Source: Rhodanobacter spathiphylli B39 (GTDB lineage: Bacteria > Pseudomonadota > Gammaproteobacteria > Xanthomonadales > Rhodanobacteraceae). From it: a stretch of DNA of 64,000 nt. Below, piece after piece: positions 18,021 to 27,167 of the stretch (position 1 is the stretch's first letter; the number at the start of each line of letters is the position of its first letter). The translations under genes were made by a program, and so were the position numbers. The stretch is taken from assembly GCF_000264295.1 (NCBI RefSeq), contig NZ_AJXT01000048.1, forward strand, positions 117,287-181,286, written 5' to 3'. A model generated the notes under the pieces. It saw nothing but the letters and a program-made list of their open reading frames with translations. It did not search any database and was not told where the DNA came from.

Positions 18021-20114
18021 TCACTCACCGCGCAGATCCTTTCCACTGAGTCGCAAATTTTTCTTCAGGTACTCGCGCACCGCCGCGTCCGGCGGCGCGG
18101 CTGCGACGCCGCCCAGGTGACGGTGCAACAGTCGTTCGGTGAGGTAGAACATCGCCTCCTTGGCCAGCGGGTTCTCGTTGGTGTGGCCAGCCTCGTCATC
18201 CACCAGCAGGCTGACGTCCCGCTCCAGCAGCTTCAGTTGCGCGGCGTACGCGAGCACGCCGCGGATCGCCACCCGGTGATCCTCGCCGCCGGCGATCAAC
18301 AGCAGCGGACGCCGCATCCGTGCCGCGTTGGCCAGCGGCGACTGCGCATGCAGCCGTGCCATCGTGAGCGGGTCGCCCAGATCCAGCGACAGCGTGCGCA
18401 GCCAGGCTTCGAACGGGATGTAGCGGGAAAGGTTCAGCGCTTCATTGCTGCGCGACACCCAGCGCAGGTCCCAGCCGAAATCCGCCGGTGGCACGATCGC
18501 CACGCCCACCTTGAACAGCGCCGGCTGGAAGGTCACCCCGAGCAGGGTCGAATAGCCGCCGAACGAAGCGCCGGCGATGCCCACCCGCTGCGCGTCGCCG
18601 ATGCCCTGCGCCAGCAGATGGCGCGTGCCTTCCACGATGTCCTGCTGCACCCGGCCGTCGCCGAAGTCGCCCCGCGCGGCGAACACGTAGTCGCGGCCGT
18701 AGCCGGTGGAGCCGCGGAACTGCGGCTGGAACACCGCGTAGCCGCGATTGACCAGGAACTGTCCGAAGCTGCCGTAATCCGGACGGTCGTGATTCCACGG
18801 ACCGCCATGCGGCGTCACCACCAGCGGCAACGTGGCCGGGTCGGCACCCGGCGGCAGCAGCAGGAAGCCGTGCAGGCGCATGCCGTCGGAAGCCGTCCAG
18901 CTGAGCGGAATCTTGCGCGCCAGCGCCGCCCCGGGCAGCGGTTGCAGCGGCTTGCCGCTGCGCTGCTGCACCAGCGCGTCGTCGAGAAACGGCGTGAACC
19001 GACCCGATGACGGCTCGTAGAGATGCCAGCGCCCGGCCTGCAACGTAGGCCCGCGCTCGCCGACCAGCCAGGCGGCCTGCGCGCCGCGACCGACCTGGAT
19101 GTCCAGATCGCGCTGCGGGAAGTGGCGGGCGATCGCCTCGACCGCCTGCTGCGTCTGGGTATCCAGCCCCCGCTGCGCCGACGTGCTGCTGCGCCAGCTG
19201 GCGATCAGCGGCTGGCCGTCGACGGGATCGAGCAGCAGCGCATCGAGGTCCGCTTCGCCCGCCGGATCGGTGAGCAGCGTGTGCAGCGTGCCTAGCGCAT
19301 CCAGCCGCGCCAGGTCGAGCAGGTTGCCGCCGTGATCCGTGCGCAACAGCAGCTCGCCGTCCGGTGCGGTCACCGGCAACAGGTTGCAGCGTTGCAACCG
19401 CTGGCAGCGCAGCACCTCGTGCAGACTGCCGTTCGCGTCGACGCGATGGATCACCAGGTCCTCGTGCTCGACTCGTTCCAGGAAGGCCAGCCGACCCCGC
19501 GGATCGAACGCGAAGCCGGCCAGCTCATCGGCGTCCTCGTGCAGCAGGCTGCGCTTGCCGTGGATGTCCACGCGCAACAGGCGCCACGCCCTGGCCGATG
19601 CCGGCGACGCGGCGGGCACCTGCTCGCTGATGACGACTGCGGCGTCGCGCAGCGGATCGACGGCACGCAGCTCGCGCCGTTCGCCGCCACCCAGCGCGGT
19701 GACGATGCCGGAGCCGCCCTGGCCGACTGCCGCCAGCGCAAACAGCTGGCGCGGCGATTCCAGCAGCAGCCACCGGCTGTCACGCGACCAGTAAAGCTGG
19801 CGCGCCTCGGTGCGTGACAGCAGCTGCCGCGCGGTGCCCCCCGCGGTCGACTGCAACCACACGCTGCGCTGGTTGCCCTGCACGCGCAGCCAGGCGACGG
19901 ATCGCCCGTCGGGCGACAGGCTCACGCTGTCGATCATCCGGTCGACCAGGAAGGCGCTGCGCGGGAAGCGCGGCGCCGGCGGGCGCGCCTGCTCGATGGC
20001 GACCGCGCGATGCAGGGCGGCAGCGTCTGCCGCGTCGTCGGCACGTAGCACTCCGCTCGCCAGCGCCAACACGAGGGCGCACGGCACCGCCCACCACTTC
20101 GGGAACGTGGACAT
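18021..20114 (-). CDS. Secreted S9-family (prolyl oligopeptidase-type) peptidase
   Basis: 697 residues from ATG 20114. A signal peptide ends near residue 25 (VLALASGVLRA). The N-terminal ~400 residues are a predicted beta propeller (SLSPDGRSVAWLRVQGNQRSV, MTR-like repeats), the C-terminal part an alpha/beta hydrolase with Ser517 in GASFGGYS, Asp612 in AGGEDHR and His644 in EAGHTNE. Such enzymes cleave after proline or act as dipeptidyl or acylaminoacyl peptidases in the periplasm. Specificity not deducible. Confidence 0.9.
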   Translation of the reverse strand: MSTFPKWWAVPCALVLALASGVLRADDAADAAALHRAVAIEQARPPAPRFPRSAFLVDRMIDSVSLSPDGRSVAWLRVQGNQRSVWLQSTAGGTARQLLSRTEARQLYWSRDSRWLLLESPRQLFALAAVGQGGSGIVTALGGGERRELRAVDPLRDAAVVISEQVPAASPASARAWRLLRVDIHGKRSLLHEDADELAGFAFDPRGRLAFLERVEHEDLVIHRVDANGSLHEVLRCQRLQRCNLLPVTAPDGELLLRTDHGGNLLDLARLDALGTLHTLLTDPAGEADLDALLLDPVDGQPLIASWRSSTSAQRGLDTQTQQAVEAIARHFPQRDLDIQVGRGAQAAWLVGERGPTLQAGRWHLYEPSSGRFTPFLDDALVQQRSGKPLQPLPGAALARKIPLSWTASDGMRLHGFLLLPPGADPATLPLVVTPHGGPWNHDRPDYGSFGQFLVNRGYAVFQPQFRGSTGYGRDYVFAARGDFGDGRVQQDIVEGTRHLLAQGIGDAQRVGIAGASFGGYSTLLGVTFQPALFKVGVAIVPPADFGWDLRWVSRSNEALNLSRYIPFEAWLRTLSLDLGDPLTMARLHAQSPLANAARMRRPLLLIAGGEDHRVAIRGVLAYAAQLKLLERDVSLLVDDEAGHTNENPLAKEAMFYLTERLLHRHLGGVAAAPPDAAVREYLKKNLRLSGKDLRGE

Positions 20115-20215
20115 GGATGTCTCCGGCTGTAGGCCCGTCATGCCGACGGGCCGCATATCAAGGGCCGCGTGGCGTTCGCCACGCGTGGTCATGCCGCGGC
20201 CTGCGCCGCGCGTGG

Positions 20216-22066
20216 TCAGGCGGTGGCGGGCCGCAGCCTACGTCGGTACGTCGCGTATTCGCCGGCCGGATACAGCAGCCACAGACTGGCCAGCGCCGGC
20301 AGTCCGACCACGGCGCAAGCCAGCAGCCAGGCCAGCCGCGCCGGGGTGGACAGGGCGCGTCGACGGCACAGCCAGATCGCCGCCAGCAGCGACAGCAGCA
20401 TCAGGGCGCCGGCGAACAGCTGGACGCGGCGGGGAATCGGCGGTGGCGCGGTGACGTCCAGCGGGTCGACCACCGCGAACAGCCCCAGCGCCGCCACGCG
20501 CAGCGCGTACAGTGCCGGCGATGGCCACCATGCCTTGTAGCGGTACAGCGCGGGGTAGTCATAGCCGATCGCGCGATGGGCGACCTCGGTGACGTGGCCG
20601 GAGTCGTCCAGCCACAGCACGCTCTGGTACGGCGCCACGCCGGTGAGTTCGTGCGCGTAGGTGGTGAAGGAGAACGACACCAGGTAGCCGTCCACCAGCT
20701 CGATCAGATCGATGTCGCGCAGGTCGCCGCTGCGGCCGGGAATCGGCAGCCGCTGGCGCGGGCTCAGCAAGGCGTCGCCGGCGGCCGCGTCGCGGCCGTC
20801 GAAGAAATACAGCGCGCGATCGCTCAATACCACCAGGCTTTCGCCCACCGGCGTCACCCCGGCCAGGATTTCACTGGCGGGCAGGCGGATGCGCGGCAAT
20901 GCCTGATGGCTGGCGCTGACGTAGTGATAAAGCGTGTTGCCGGCGATCAGGGCGCCATCGCCCCTGGGTAGCGCCGGCAGGCTGCCGGCCGCCTGCGCCG
21001 GTGCCGGGAACGCGGCATCGTCGGTGCCCACGCCAAGCTCGCCGAAACGCCGACCGTCGGTGAGGCGATAGCCTTCGAAGCGCATGCGATCGTGGCTGAA
21101 CACCCAGCGCACGCGCAGCTCGTCGTCATCGAATTCCATCTGCGCCGCCGCGGCGTGGGTGAGCTCGTTGCGCACCGGCGTCGCTGCCAGCTGCGAGCCG
21201 ATCGGCTGCACCTCGGACAGCGCCACCTGCTCGCGCCACAGCGGCGCCTGCGGCGCGCGGCTGACGGCCAGGCCAGCCAGCATGCGCTGCTGCGCCGTCA
21301 TCCGCTCGGTTTCGTTGTGGCCACCGGGCGGCGGCACGCTCATGTTGTTCGGATGCGTGCCCTGCATGATCCACAGCATCTCCATGCCGAAGCCCAGCAA
21401 CAAGGCCAGCAGATAGACACCCATCTGCAATGGCAAGGCGGTGATCACGGTGGCGGCGAGCGAACGCGGCGGCGCGCTGAGGTCGGGCTTGAACGCGACC
21501 AGCACCATCGCCGCCAGCCACAGCAGGGCCAGCGCCTGCACGATCAGCACCCGTGGACCGATGGCCTGGCTTACCGCCAGCAGCACCAGGAACACCAGCG
21601 CGCAAGTCGAGTGACGACGGCCGCCGAGCATGCAGTACGCGCCGGCCAGGTAACCGCAGGTGGCGATCAGCAGCGCGGCCAGCGGGAACAGCCAGTGGCG
21701 CAGATCGACCACGCGCGCCGTCATGCCTGCCTGGTAGCCGGCGATCAGCAGCACCGGCAAGGCGGCCGCCACCGCCAGCAGCACCGCTCCGGCACCGAGC
21801 AGCGACGCGGCGATGCGCCAGCCCGGCAGCGGCCGGTGCAGCAGGTTCAGCCAGGTGTTGGGACGCCGGTAGCTGCCCATCTGGTACAGCCCCAGCAGCA
21901 GGCCGGCGAGCACGTACACGCCACCGAACACGCGGTAGACCAGCAGCGGCTGCTGCGCCAGGTCGACCACCCGCGCCAGGAAGCCCAGTACCAGCAGGTG
22001 CAGCACGGCGCCGGCGATGGCCCAGCCGCGGAAGCGCAGCAGTTCGCCCTTGAAAAGATCACGCAT
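20216..22066 (-). CDS. ABC transporter membrane protein with a large extracytoplasmic domain
   Basis: 616 residues from ATG 22066 (MRDLFKGELLRFRGW). About six hydrophobic helices in residues 15-260, then roughly 270 polar residues with repeated beta-strand patterns (LIAGNTLYHYVSAS, LVVLSDRALYFFDGR), then three C-terminal helices. This layout fits an ABC-2-like exporter permease carrying an outside sensor-like or beta-propeller-like domain. It follows the ATPase gene by 17 bp and belongs to the GntR-ATPase-permease operon. Substrate unknown. Confidence 0.75.
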   Translation of the reverse strand: MRDLFKGELLRFRGWAIAGAVLHLLVLGFLARVVDLAQQPLLVYRVFGGVYVLAGLLLGLYQMGSYRRPNTWLNLLHRPLPGWRIAASLLGAGAVLLAVAAALPVLLIAGYQAGMTARVVDLRHWLFPLAALLIATCGYLAGAYCMLGGRRHSTCALVFLVLLAVSQAIGPRVLIVQALALLWLAAMVLVAFKPDLSAPPRSLAATVITALPLQMGVYLLALLLGFGMEMLWIMQGTHPNNMSVPPPGGHNETERMTAQQRMLAGLAVSRAPQAPLWREQVALSEVQPIGSQLAATPVRNELTHAAAAQMEFDDDELRVRWVFSHDRMRFEGYRLTDGRRFGELGVGTDDAAFPAPAQAAGSLPALPRGDGALIAGNTLYHYVSASHQALPRIRLPASEILAGVTPVGESLVVLSDRALYFFDGRDAAAGDALLSPRQRLPIPGRSGDLRDIDLIELVDGYLVSFSFTTYAHELTGVAPYQSVLWLDDSGHVTEVAHRAIGYDYPALYRYKAWWPSPALYALRVAALGLFAVVDPLDVTAPPPIPRRVQLFAGALMLLSLLAAIWLCRRRALSTPARLAWLLACAVVGLPALASLWLLYPAGEYATYRRRLRPATA

Positions 22067-22083
22067 GGTGTTCCCCTTGATGG

Positions 22084-23004
22084 TCAGGCCGCGGCCGGCA
22101 CGGCGTGGTTCTTGGCCAGGAAGCCGTTGACCGCGCGATCCAGGCTCACCGGCATGCTCTGTACCGAGCGCGCGCCGCTGGCCTTCAGGAAATCGGCGAA
22201 GTCCTCGTCCTGGTCCAGCACCAGGTAATGGTGCAGGCCGTCGATGCGCTGCACCTGCAGCAGCCCGGGCACGCTGGCGGGCGCCGGCCCGGCGAACGGA
22301 ATGTCCGCCACCCAGTGCATCACCCGCGCGCAGAAATCGTCGGGCGCCGACATGTTCATCAGGTGGCCGCGCTCCAGGATGATCAGGTTGTCGGCGACCC
22401 GCTCGACCTCCTCCATCTGGTGCGAGCAATAGATCACCGTGCACTGCCCGGCCGCGTTGGAATACAGCAGCGATTCGAGGAAGGCGCGCTTGGCCACCAC
22501 GTCCAGGCCCAGCGTCGGCTCGTCCAGCACCAGCAGTTCGGGCCGTTGCGCCAAAGTCAGCGCCAGGTTGAAGCCGGCGCGCTCGCCGCGCGACAGCTGG
22601 CCCACCTTCTGCTCCGGCAGCACGTGGTAGTGGCCGATCACCTCATCGAACGCGCGCTGATCCCAGCGCGGGTAATGGTGGCGCTGCATCGCGGTCACCG
22701 CCGCCACGCGCATCCAGTTCGGCAGCGTGTGTTCCTCGTTGACGAAGCCGATCCGGCCGCGATCGGTCGGGGTCAGATGCTGGCTGTCGCGGCCGAGGAT
22801 GCTGGCGCGGCCCGAGCTCGGCGGCAGGAAGCCGAGCAGGATGCGGAACAGCGTGGACTTGCCCGCGCCGTTCGCGCCCACGATGGCGTGGATGCGGCCG
22901 CTGGCGATGCGCAGGTCGAGATGGTCCAGCGCCAGCTTGGCGCCGTAGCGCTTGCACAGCGCCTCGGTCTGGATCACGTACTCGGAAGGTGTCGGCTCAG
23001 TCAT
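22084..23004 (-). CDS. ABC transporter ATP-binding protein
   Basis: 306 residues. Walker A GANGAGKST (about 43-51), signature LSRGERAGFNLAL in place of the canonical LSGGQ, Walker B LLVLDEPTLGLD, H-loop YCSHQME. The ~80 residues after the nucleotide domain are specific to drug or peptide exporter ATPases of the YtrB/BcrA type. It lies between the GntR regulator and the permease, same strand. Confidence 0.92.
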   Translation of the reverse strand: MTEPTPSEYVIQTEALCKRYGAKLALDHLDLRIASGRIHAIVGANGAGKSTLFRILLGFLPPSSGRASILGRDSQHLTPTDRGRIGFVNEEHTLPNWMRVAAVTAMQRHHYPRWDQRAFDEVIGHYHVLPEQKVGQLSRGERAGFNLALTLAQRPELLVLDEPTLGLDVVAKRAFLESLLYSNAAGQCTVIYCSHQMEEVERVADNLIILERGHLMNMSAPDDFCARVMHWVADIPFAGPAPASVPGLLQVQRIDGLHHYLVLDQDEDFADFLKASGARSVQSMPVSLDRAVNGFLAKNHAVPAAA

Positions 23005-23050
23005 GCTCGTCTCTCGTCTCTCGCCTCCGGATCAGGCGCGGGTTGCGGGG

Positions 23051-23461
23051 TCAGGCGGTTTTTTTTGGGGCGAGCACGCGCAGCGCGCGTTCCAGCCGGC
23101 TCAGCGCGCGTTCGGGCGGATAGTCCAGCGCGGCCACCTCGTGCACGAAACCCTGCACGGCTTCGTCCATGCGACGGTCGCGCTCGGCGTTGCTGAGCCG
23201 CTGGCGTGGCGTGGCCACGTACAGACCCAGGCCCTGGCGCGACTCCAGCCAGCCTTCGCCGGTGAGTTCGGCGTAAGCCTTGGCCACGGTGTTCGGGTTG
23301 ATCGTCAGTTGCTGCGCCAGTCCGCGCACGCTGGGCAGCTGCGCGCCCACGGCGAGTTCGCCGGTGGCGATCTTCATGCGCACGCCGTCGACGATCTGCT
23401 TGCTGATCGGGCGTGGGTCGCCGGTGGCGATCTGGATCAGCAGGGCTTGGGTTCGGGCCAT
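23051..23461 (-). CDS. GntR-family transcriptional regulator, YtrA subfamily
   Basis: 136 residues: winged-helix domain (about 10-78) with LPSVRGLAQQLTINPNTVAKAYAELTGEGWLESRQGLG, and only a short ~50-residue helical tail, the size of YtrA-type regulators that repress ABC exporters. First gene of the operon with ATPase and permease. The palindrome upstream (23487-23509) is its probable operator, giving autoregulation. Confidence 0.92.
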   Translation of the reverse strand: MARTQALLIQIATGDPRPISKQIVDGVRMKIATGELAVGAQLPSVRGLAQQLTINPNTVAKAYAELTGEGWLESRQGLGLYVATPRQRLSNAERDRRMDEAVQGFVHEVAALDYPPERALSRLERALRVLAPKKTA

Positions 23462-23486
23462 CAGGATCTCCGCTTGGCTGTACCTT

Positions 23487-23509
23487 CTGTACTGTGTGCA
23501 TTAGTACAG
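23487..23509. promoter_or_regulatory. Palindromic operator for the YtrA-type regulator
   Basis: ctgtact and agtacag form a perfect inverted repeat with a nine-base centre, 26 bp before the regulator's ATG. The GTACT...AGTAC half-sites match the pattern recognised by YtrA-subfamily GntR proteins. A further gtac occurs at 23479-23482. Confidence 0.7.
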
Positions 23510-23559
23510 TAGGCGCCAGCCAGCGGTCAAGCGGTTTCGCTGTCAGGCCCGCTGGGGGG

Positions 23560-26343
23560 TCAGTGGGGGGCGTCGATCAGCACGGTGGCCGGCAGCTCGC
23601 GGATGACAATCTCGCCATGCTGCCAGGGCCTGGGCGCGCCATTCACGCGTGCCGCACCGGCGGGACTGCCGGCATATGGCCAGCGCAGCACCAGCCCACC
23701 GGGAGGCATCGCATTGCCGGCCGGCAGCGACAGCTCCAACTGCCTCTCGTGTTCGCGCAGGCGGTAGCCGAGTTCGCCATATGGCGTGCGCAGGTGCGCG
23801 ATGCCGATGCCTTCGTCGCGCAGCCAGTCCGCGGGAATACCGTCGGCCAACACCAGGGCGCGATCACTGCGGCGTTCCCAGGCGAACATGTCGTACAGCG
23901 AGCGCAGGAAGTCCGAGGCGATCCAGGCGTGCGGCATGTCGCCGACGAAGCGCGGCTGGCGCGCGTCGTGACCGACCACCTCGGCCCACTGGTTCCACGC
24001 GGCAGGGCGGCGGTCGGCCATGAAGAAGGCGAGCAGTGGCGGAATCCGTTCGCGCCAGCCCAGTCGCACGAAGGCTGCCACGTTGCGCCACTCGTACGGG
24101 GTGTAGTCGTTCCACGCCTTGCCGCTGTCGCGGCGTGCAAGGAAGTCCTGCCAGTAGCGCTCGAAGGTCTGCCGCAGCAAGGCCGGCGGCAGCCATGCCT
24201 GCGCGCCGCCGGGCGACAGCGCGATGGTGGTGGAGGTGGCGTCGAAGTCGCCCAGCTCGGCGGCACCGGGGATGTAGTCGATGCGGTGTTCGTGCGTCGA
24301 GGCGAGGATCGATGCCTGCAGGTCGGCGCGGAACTCGTCGCGTGAAGCGGCGTAACGGGTCGCCGCGTCAGGCTTGCCCACCGCGTGGGCCAGTTCCACC
24401 GCATCGTCGTAGCCGCGCAGTGCCCAGAAGTCGTCCCAGTACGAATGCATCGGCTTGGCCGAGTAGCCCTCGTGGCTGATCGAGGCGGGCATCAGGCCGT
24501 ACAGAGCGGTGCCGCGATTCGCCGGGGTGCGTTCGCTGGCGCGCAACGCGTCCACGTATGCCACCGTGCGTTCGATGTGCGGCCACAACCTCAGCAGCCC
24601 GGCGCGATCGTGGCCGTAACGCCACCACTCGGCGATCGCGAACAGCAGTTCGCCCGGGCTGTCGTTCTCCGGCACCGGATCGGCGCCGCGTGCATCGACG
24701 CAGCACGGCACCTTGCCGGTGCTGAACTGGTATGGCGCGTACCAATCCACAAACGCACCGACGACGTCGGCATGACCGCTGCGCAGCAGCGCCTCGCTCA
24801 TCATCGCGCCGTCACGAATCCACGTGCGTGCGTACGAACGGGTGCCCGGTTGCAGCGCCGGCCCATCGCGCGACACCAGCATCTGTGCCTGGGCGCTGCG
24901 CGCCGTGTCGACCAGTGCCTGCTGCGCGGCGGGCAAATGCAGGCTCACGCGGTTGAGCTTTTCGCGCCAGTTGGCGGCCACTTCATCGCGTTGCCGCTGC
25001 AGCCACGGCAACGCATCGGCGAGCAGCGTGAACGGCTTGCCGTCGGCGGGCACAACCAGGCCGAGGTCGACACTGGCGTGCGCCGGCACGGTCAGCCGAT
25101 ACAGCAGCGCGCCCTGCGCATAGCCGCTGTCGTCGTACAGCGTGGTGATGCGCGGCCGTTCGCCGCGGGCCAGTCGCTGCGGCAAGCTGAGGTCGCCATG
25201 GCGGCTGCCGACAAACGCCGTGGGCGATTGCAGGGGCAGGACGCGCAACGCCCGGTTGACCTGCACGACATGGCCATCCCAGTGGAGGTCGTGGATCGGG
25301 CTGATGCCGCCGGGCGTGTTGAGGAACTGGGTCGGCGGATTGACCTGGAACGGTCGCAGCAGCAACGCCAGTGTGAGCGTGCGTGGTTGCGCACCGTCGT
25401 TGTGCAGGCGGTATTGCAGCAGCAGGTTCGAATGATCCGGCGTGCCGCTGGCGAAGGCGGTGGTGTCCAGCTGCACGCCGTCGGCCTGCCAGTGCACGGT
25501 GGGGATCGGCAGGTAGCAGTCCTGCAGGCTTTGCGTTGTCTGCACCGTGGCCCAGTCGATCAGCGTGTTGCCGTCCAGCAGCATCGGTTCGATCGACCAG
25601 CCGCCCTTGCGCACTTCCACCGCGCCATCTTCGGAGATCAGCGCCGATTGCCGCGCGCCGCCATCGACGCCGATCAGAGTCCAGTAGCTCTGCTCGCCGG
25701 AGAAGCCGCGTGGATAGATGCCGCGCGCCGCACGCCTGGCCTGCTGCATCAGCACGGCATTCGGGGTGAGGCTGGCCGGCGCCGGCTCGTCGGCAGGTGC
25801 CGGCGGCAATCGGGTCAGCCGGAGGTTGCCGACACAGAACTCGCCGCGCCCACCCTGCCCGGCATACAGCGTGAATTCCAGCGTCTGCGTCTGGCGCAGC
25901 GTGCGATCCTTTGCCGGCCCCCATGCCGAGTCGATATCGCGCTTGTTCGCGGTGATCGTCTGCCACGCATCGGTGGGCTGGAAGTGTTCGCGGCGGTACC
26001 ACCATACGTTGTCGCCGCTGGCATCGATCAGTTTCAGTTGCAGATCGTTGGGCGGCATCGTGCCGCGCACGTCGAAGGAGAGCGCGTAGTTCGCGGGGAA
26101 GCTGATCGGCAGCGTCCGCCGCAGGGTGGGGCCGCCCGACACGCCGTTGAAATCGAAGTCCAGGCAGATCGCCTTGCCGTGCGGGCCGTTGGCCGGGCGC
26201 AGGGTGGCGTTGATGTCGTCGGTGGCGGTGGCCTGCCAGGCATCCGGTTGGGTGAAGTCATCCAACGTTCGCGACGTTGCCTCGGCATGCGCGAGGTGGC
26301 TGACAACCAGCAGGGCAAGCAGCACGAGACGGCAGTGGCGCAT
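23560..26343 (-). CDS. Secreted (alpha/alpha)-barrel glycosidase-like protein of the glycan locus
   Basis: 927 residues from ATG 26343. A signal peptide (LLALLVVSHLAHA, ends near 20) is followed by a beta-sandwich like a carbohydrate-binding or discoidin module (about 25-190), a second beta region, and from about residue 440 a helical barrel typical of inverting glycosidases: SYARTWIRDGAMMSEALL, DSPGELLFAIAEWWRYG, PMHSYWDDFWALRGYDDA, WNDYTPYEWRNVAAF. The acids in WIRDG, YWDDFW and PYEWRN are candidate active-site residues. Databases label similar xanthomonad proteins coagulation factor 5/8 type. Last gene of the operon, 2 bp after the permease. Substrate unproven; a beta-glucan oligosaccharide fits its neighbours. 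Confidence 0.75.
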   Translation of the reverse strand: MRHCRLVLLALLVVSHLAHAEATSRTLDDFTQPDAWQATATDDINATLRPANGPHGKAICLDFDFNGVSGGPTLRRTLPISFPANYALSFDVRGTMPPNDLQLKLIDASGDNVWWYRREHFQPTDAWQTITANKRDIDSAWGPAKDRTLRQTQTLEFTLYAGQGGRGEFCVGNLRLTRLPPAPADEPAPASLTPNAVLMQQARRAARGIYPRGFSGEQSYWTLIGVDGGARQSALISEDGAVEVRKGGWSIEPMLLDGNTLIDWATVQTTQSLQDCYLPIPTVHWQADGVQLDTTAFASGTPDHSNLLLQYRLHNDGAQPRTLTLALLLRPFQVNPPTQFLNTPGGISPIHDLHWDGHVVQVNRALRVLPLQSPTAFVGSRHGDLSLPQRLARGERPRITTLYDDSGYAQGALLYRLTVPAHASVDLGLVVPADGKPFTLLADALPWLQRQRDEVAANWREKLNRVSLHLPAAQQALVDTARSAQAQMLVSRDGPALQPGTRSYARTWIRDGAMMSEALLRSGHADVVGAFVDWYAPYQFSTGKVPCCVDARGADPVPENDSPGELLFAIAEWWRYGHDRAGLLRLWPHIERTVAYVDALRASERTPANRGTALYGLMPASISHEGYSAKPMHSYWDDFWALRGYDDAVELAHAVGKPDAATRYAASRDEFRADLQASILASTHEHRIDYIPGAAELGDFDATSTTIALSPGGAQAWLPPALLRQTFERYWQDFLARRDSGKAWNDYTPYEWRNVAAFVRLGWRERIPPLLAFFMADRRPAAWNQWAEVVGHDARQPRFVGDMPHAWIASDFLRSLYDMFAWERRSDRALVLADGIPADWLRDEGIGIAHLRTPYGELGYRLREHERQLELSLPAGNAMPPGGLVLRWPYAGSPAGAARVNGAPRPWQHGEIVIRELPATVLIDAPH

Positions 26344-26345
26344 CT

Positions 26346-27167
26346 TCAACCCTTCACGCTGCCCAGCAGCAGTCCTTCGAGGTAGTAGCGCTGCAGCGAC
26401 AGGAACAGCAGCAGCACCGGCAGCACAGTCACCACCGAGCCGGCCATCATCAATTCGCTGTCCTGCGAATGTTCGCGCGCCAGCGAGGCCAAGCCGATCG
26501 GCAGGGTGTAGTGCTCCTGTCCGGTCAGCACGATCAGTGGCCACATGAAATCGTTCCAGGCGGCGAGGAAGGTGAAGATCGCCAGCGTCACGACGATCGG
26601 TTTCAGCAATGGCAGCACGATCTGCACGAAGATGCGCCACTCGCCGGCGCCGTCGATCCGCGCCGCCTCCAGCAGCTCATCGGGAATGCCGCGCGCGTAC
26701 TGGCGCACCAGGAAGATGCCGAACACGGTGGCCAGTGCCGGCACCACCACGCCGGCGTAGCTGTTCACCAGGCCCATGTGCTTCAGCAGCAGGAACAACG
26801 GCAGCATCGCCACTTGCGCCGGAATCACCAGCGCGCCGAGCAAGGCCTGGAACAGCCGCTCGCGGCCGGCGAAACGCAGCTTGGCGAACGCGTAGCCGGC
26901 CAGCAGGTTGCAGGCCAGCGACAGCACGGTGATGGTGCCGGCGACCAGCAGGCTGTTGAGCAGGTAACGGCCCATGCCGGCATGCACGAACAGTTCGCGG
27001 TAGTTGCCCCAGCTGGCATGGCGCGGCAGCAACGGCGGTGGCAGGGTGCTGGCGGCGCCGGGTGCCATGAACGATACCGACAGCATCCACAGCAGCGGGA
27101 ACAGCGCGACGGCGGCCACGCCGATCAGCAGGCCGTTGACCAGTGCCTTGGCCAGTCGCGGGCTCAA
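26346..27167 (-). CDS. Carbohydrate ABC permease, MalG/UgpE type
   Basis: 273 residues, six helices. The EAA loop that docks the ATPase is DELLEAARIDGAGEWRIFVQIVLPLLKP (about residues 175-202). Start assigned to a TTG at 27167 inside TTGA, where TGA ends the partner permease; no ATG or GTG gives a full N-terminus, and SPRLAKALVNGLLIGVAAV is the usual first helix. Inner-membrane half of the sugar importer with the next gene. Confidence 0.85.
   Translation of the reverse strand: MSPRLAKALVNGLLIGVAAVALFPLLWMLSVSFMAPGAASTLPPPLLPRHASWGNYRELFVHAGMGRYLLNSLLVAGTITVLSLACNLLAGYAFAKLRFAGRERLFQALLGALVIPAQVAMLPLFLLLKHMGLVNSYAGVVVPALATVFGIFLVRQYARGIPDELLEAARIDGAGEWRIFVQIVLPLLKPIVVTLAIFTFLAAWNDFMWPLIVLTGQEHYTLPIGLASLAREHSQDSELMMAGSVVTVLPVLLLFLSLQRYYLEGLLLGSVKG

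Noticed and set aside
26343..26640. Longer N-terminus of the 927-residue protein (to 26640)
   Set aside because: The extra 99 residues overlap the permease gene and lack a signal peptide; the ATG at 26343 starts one.
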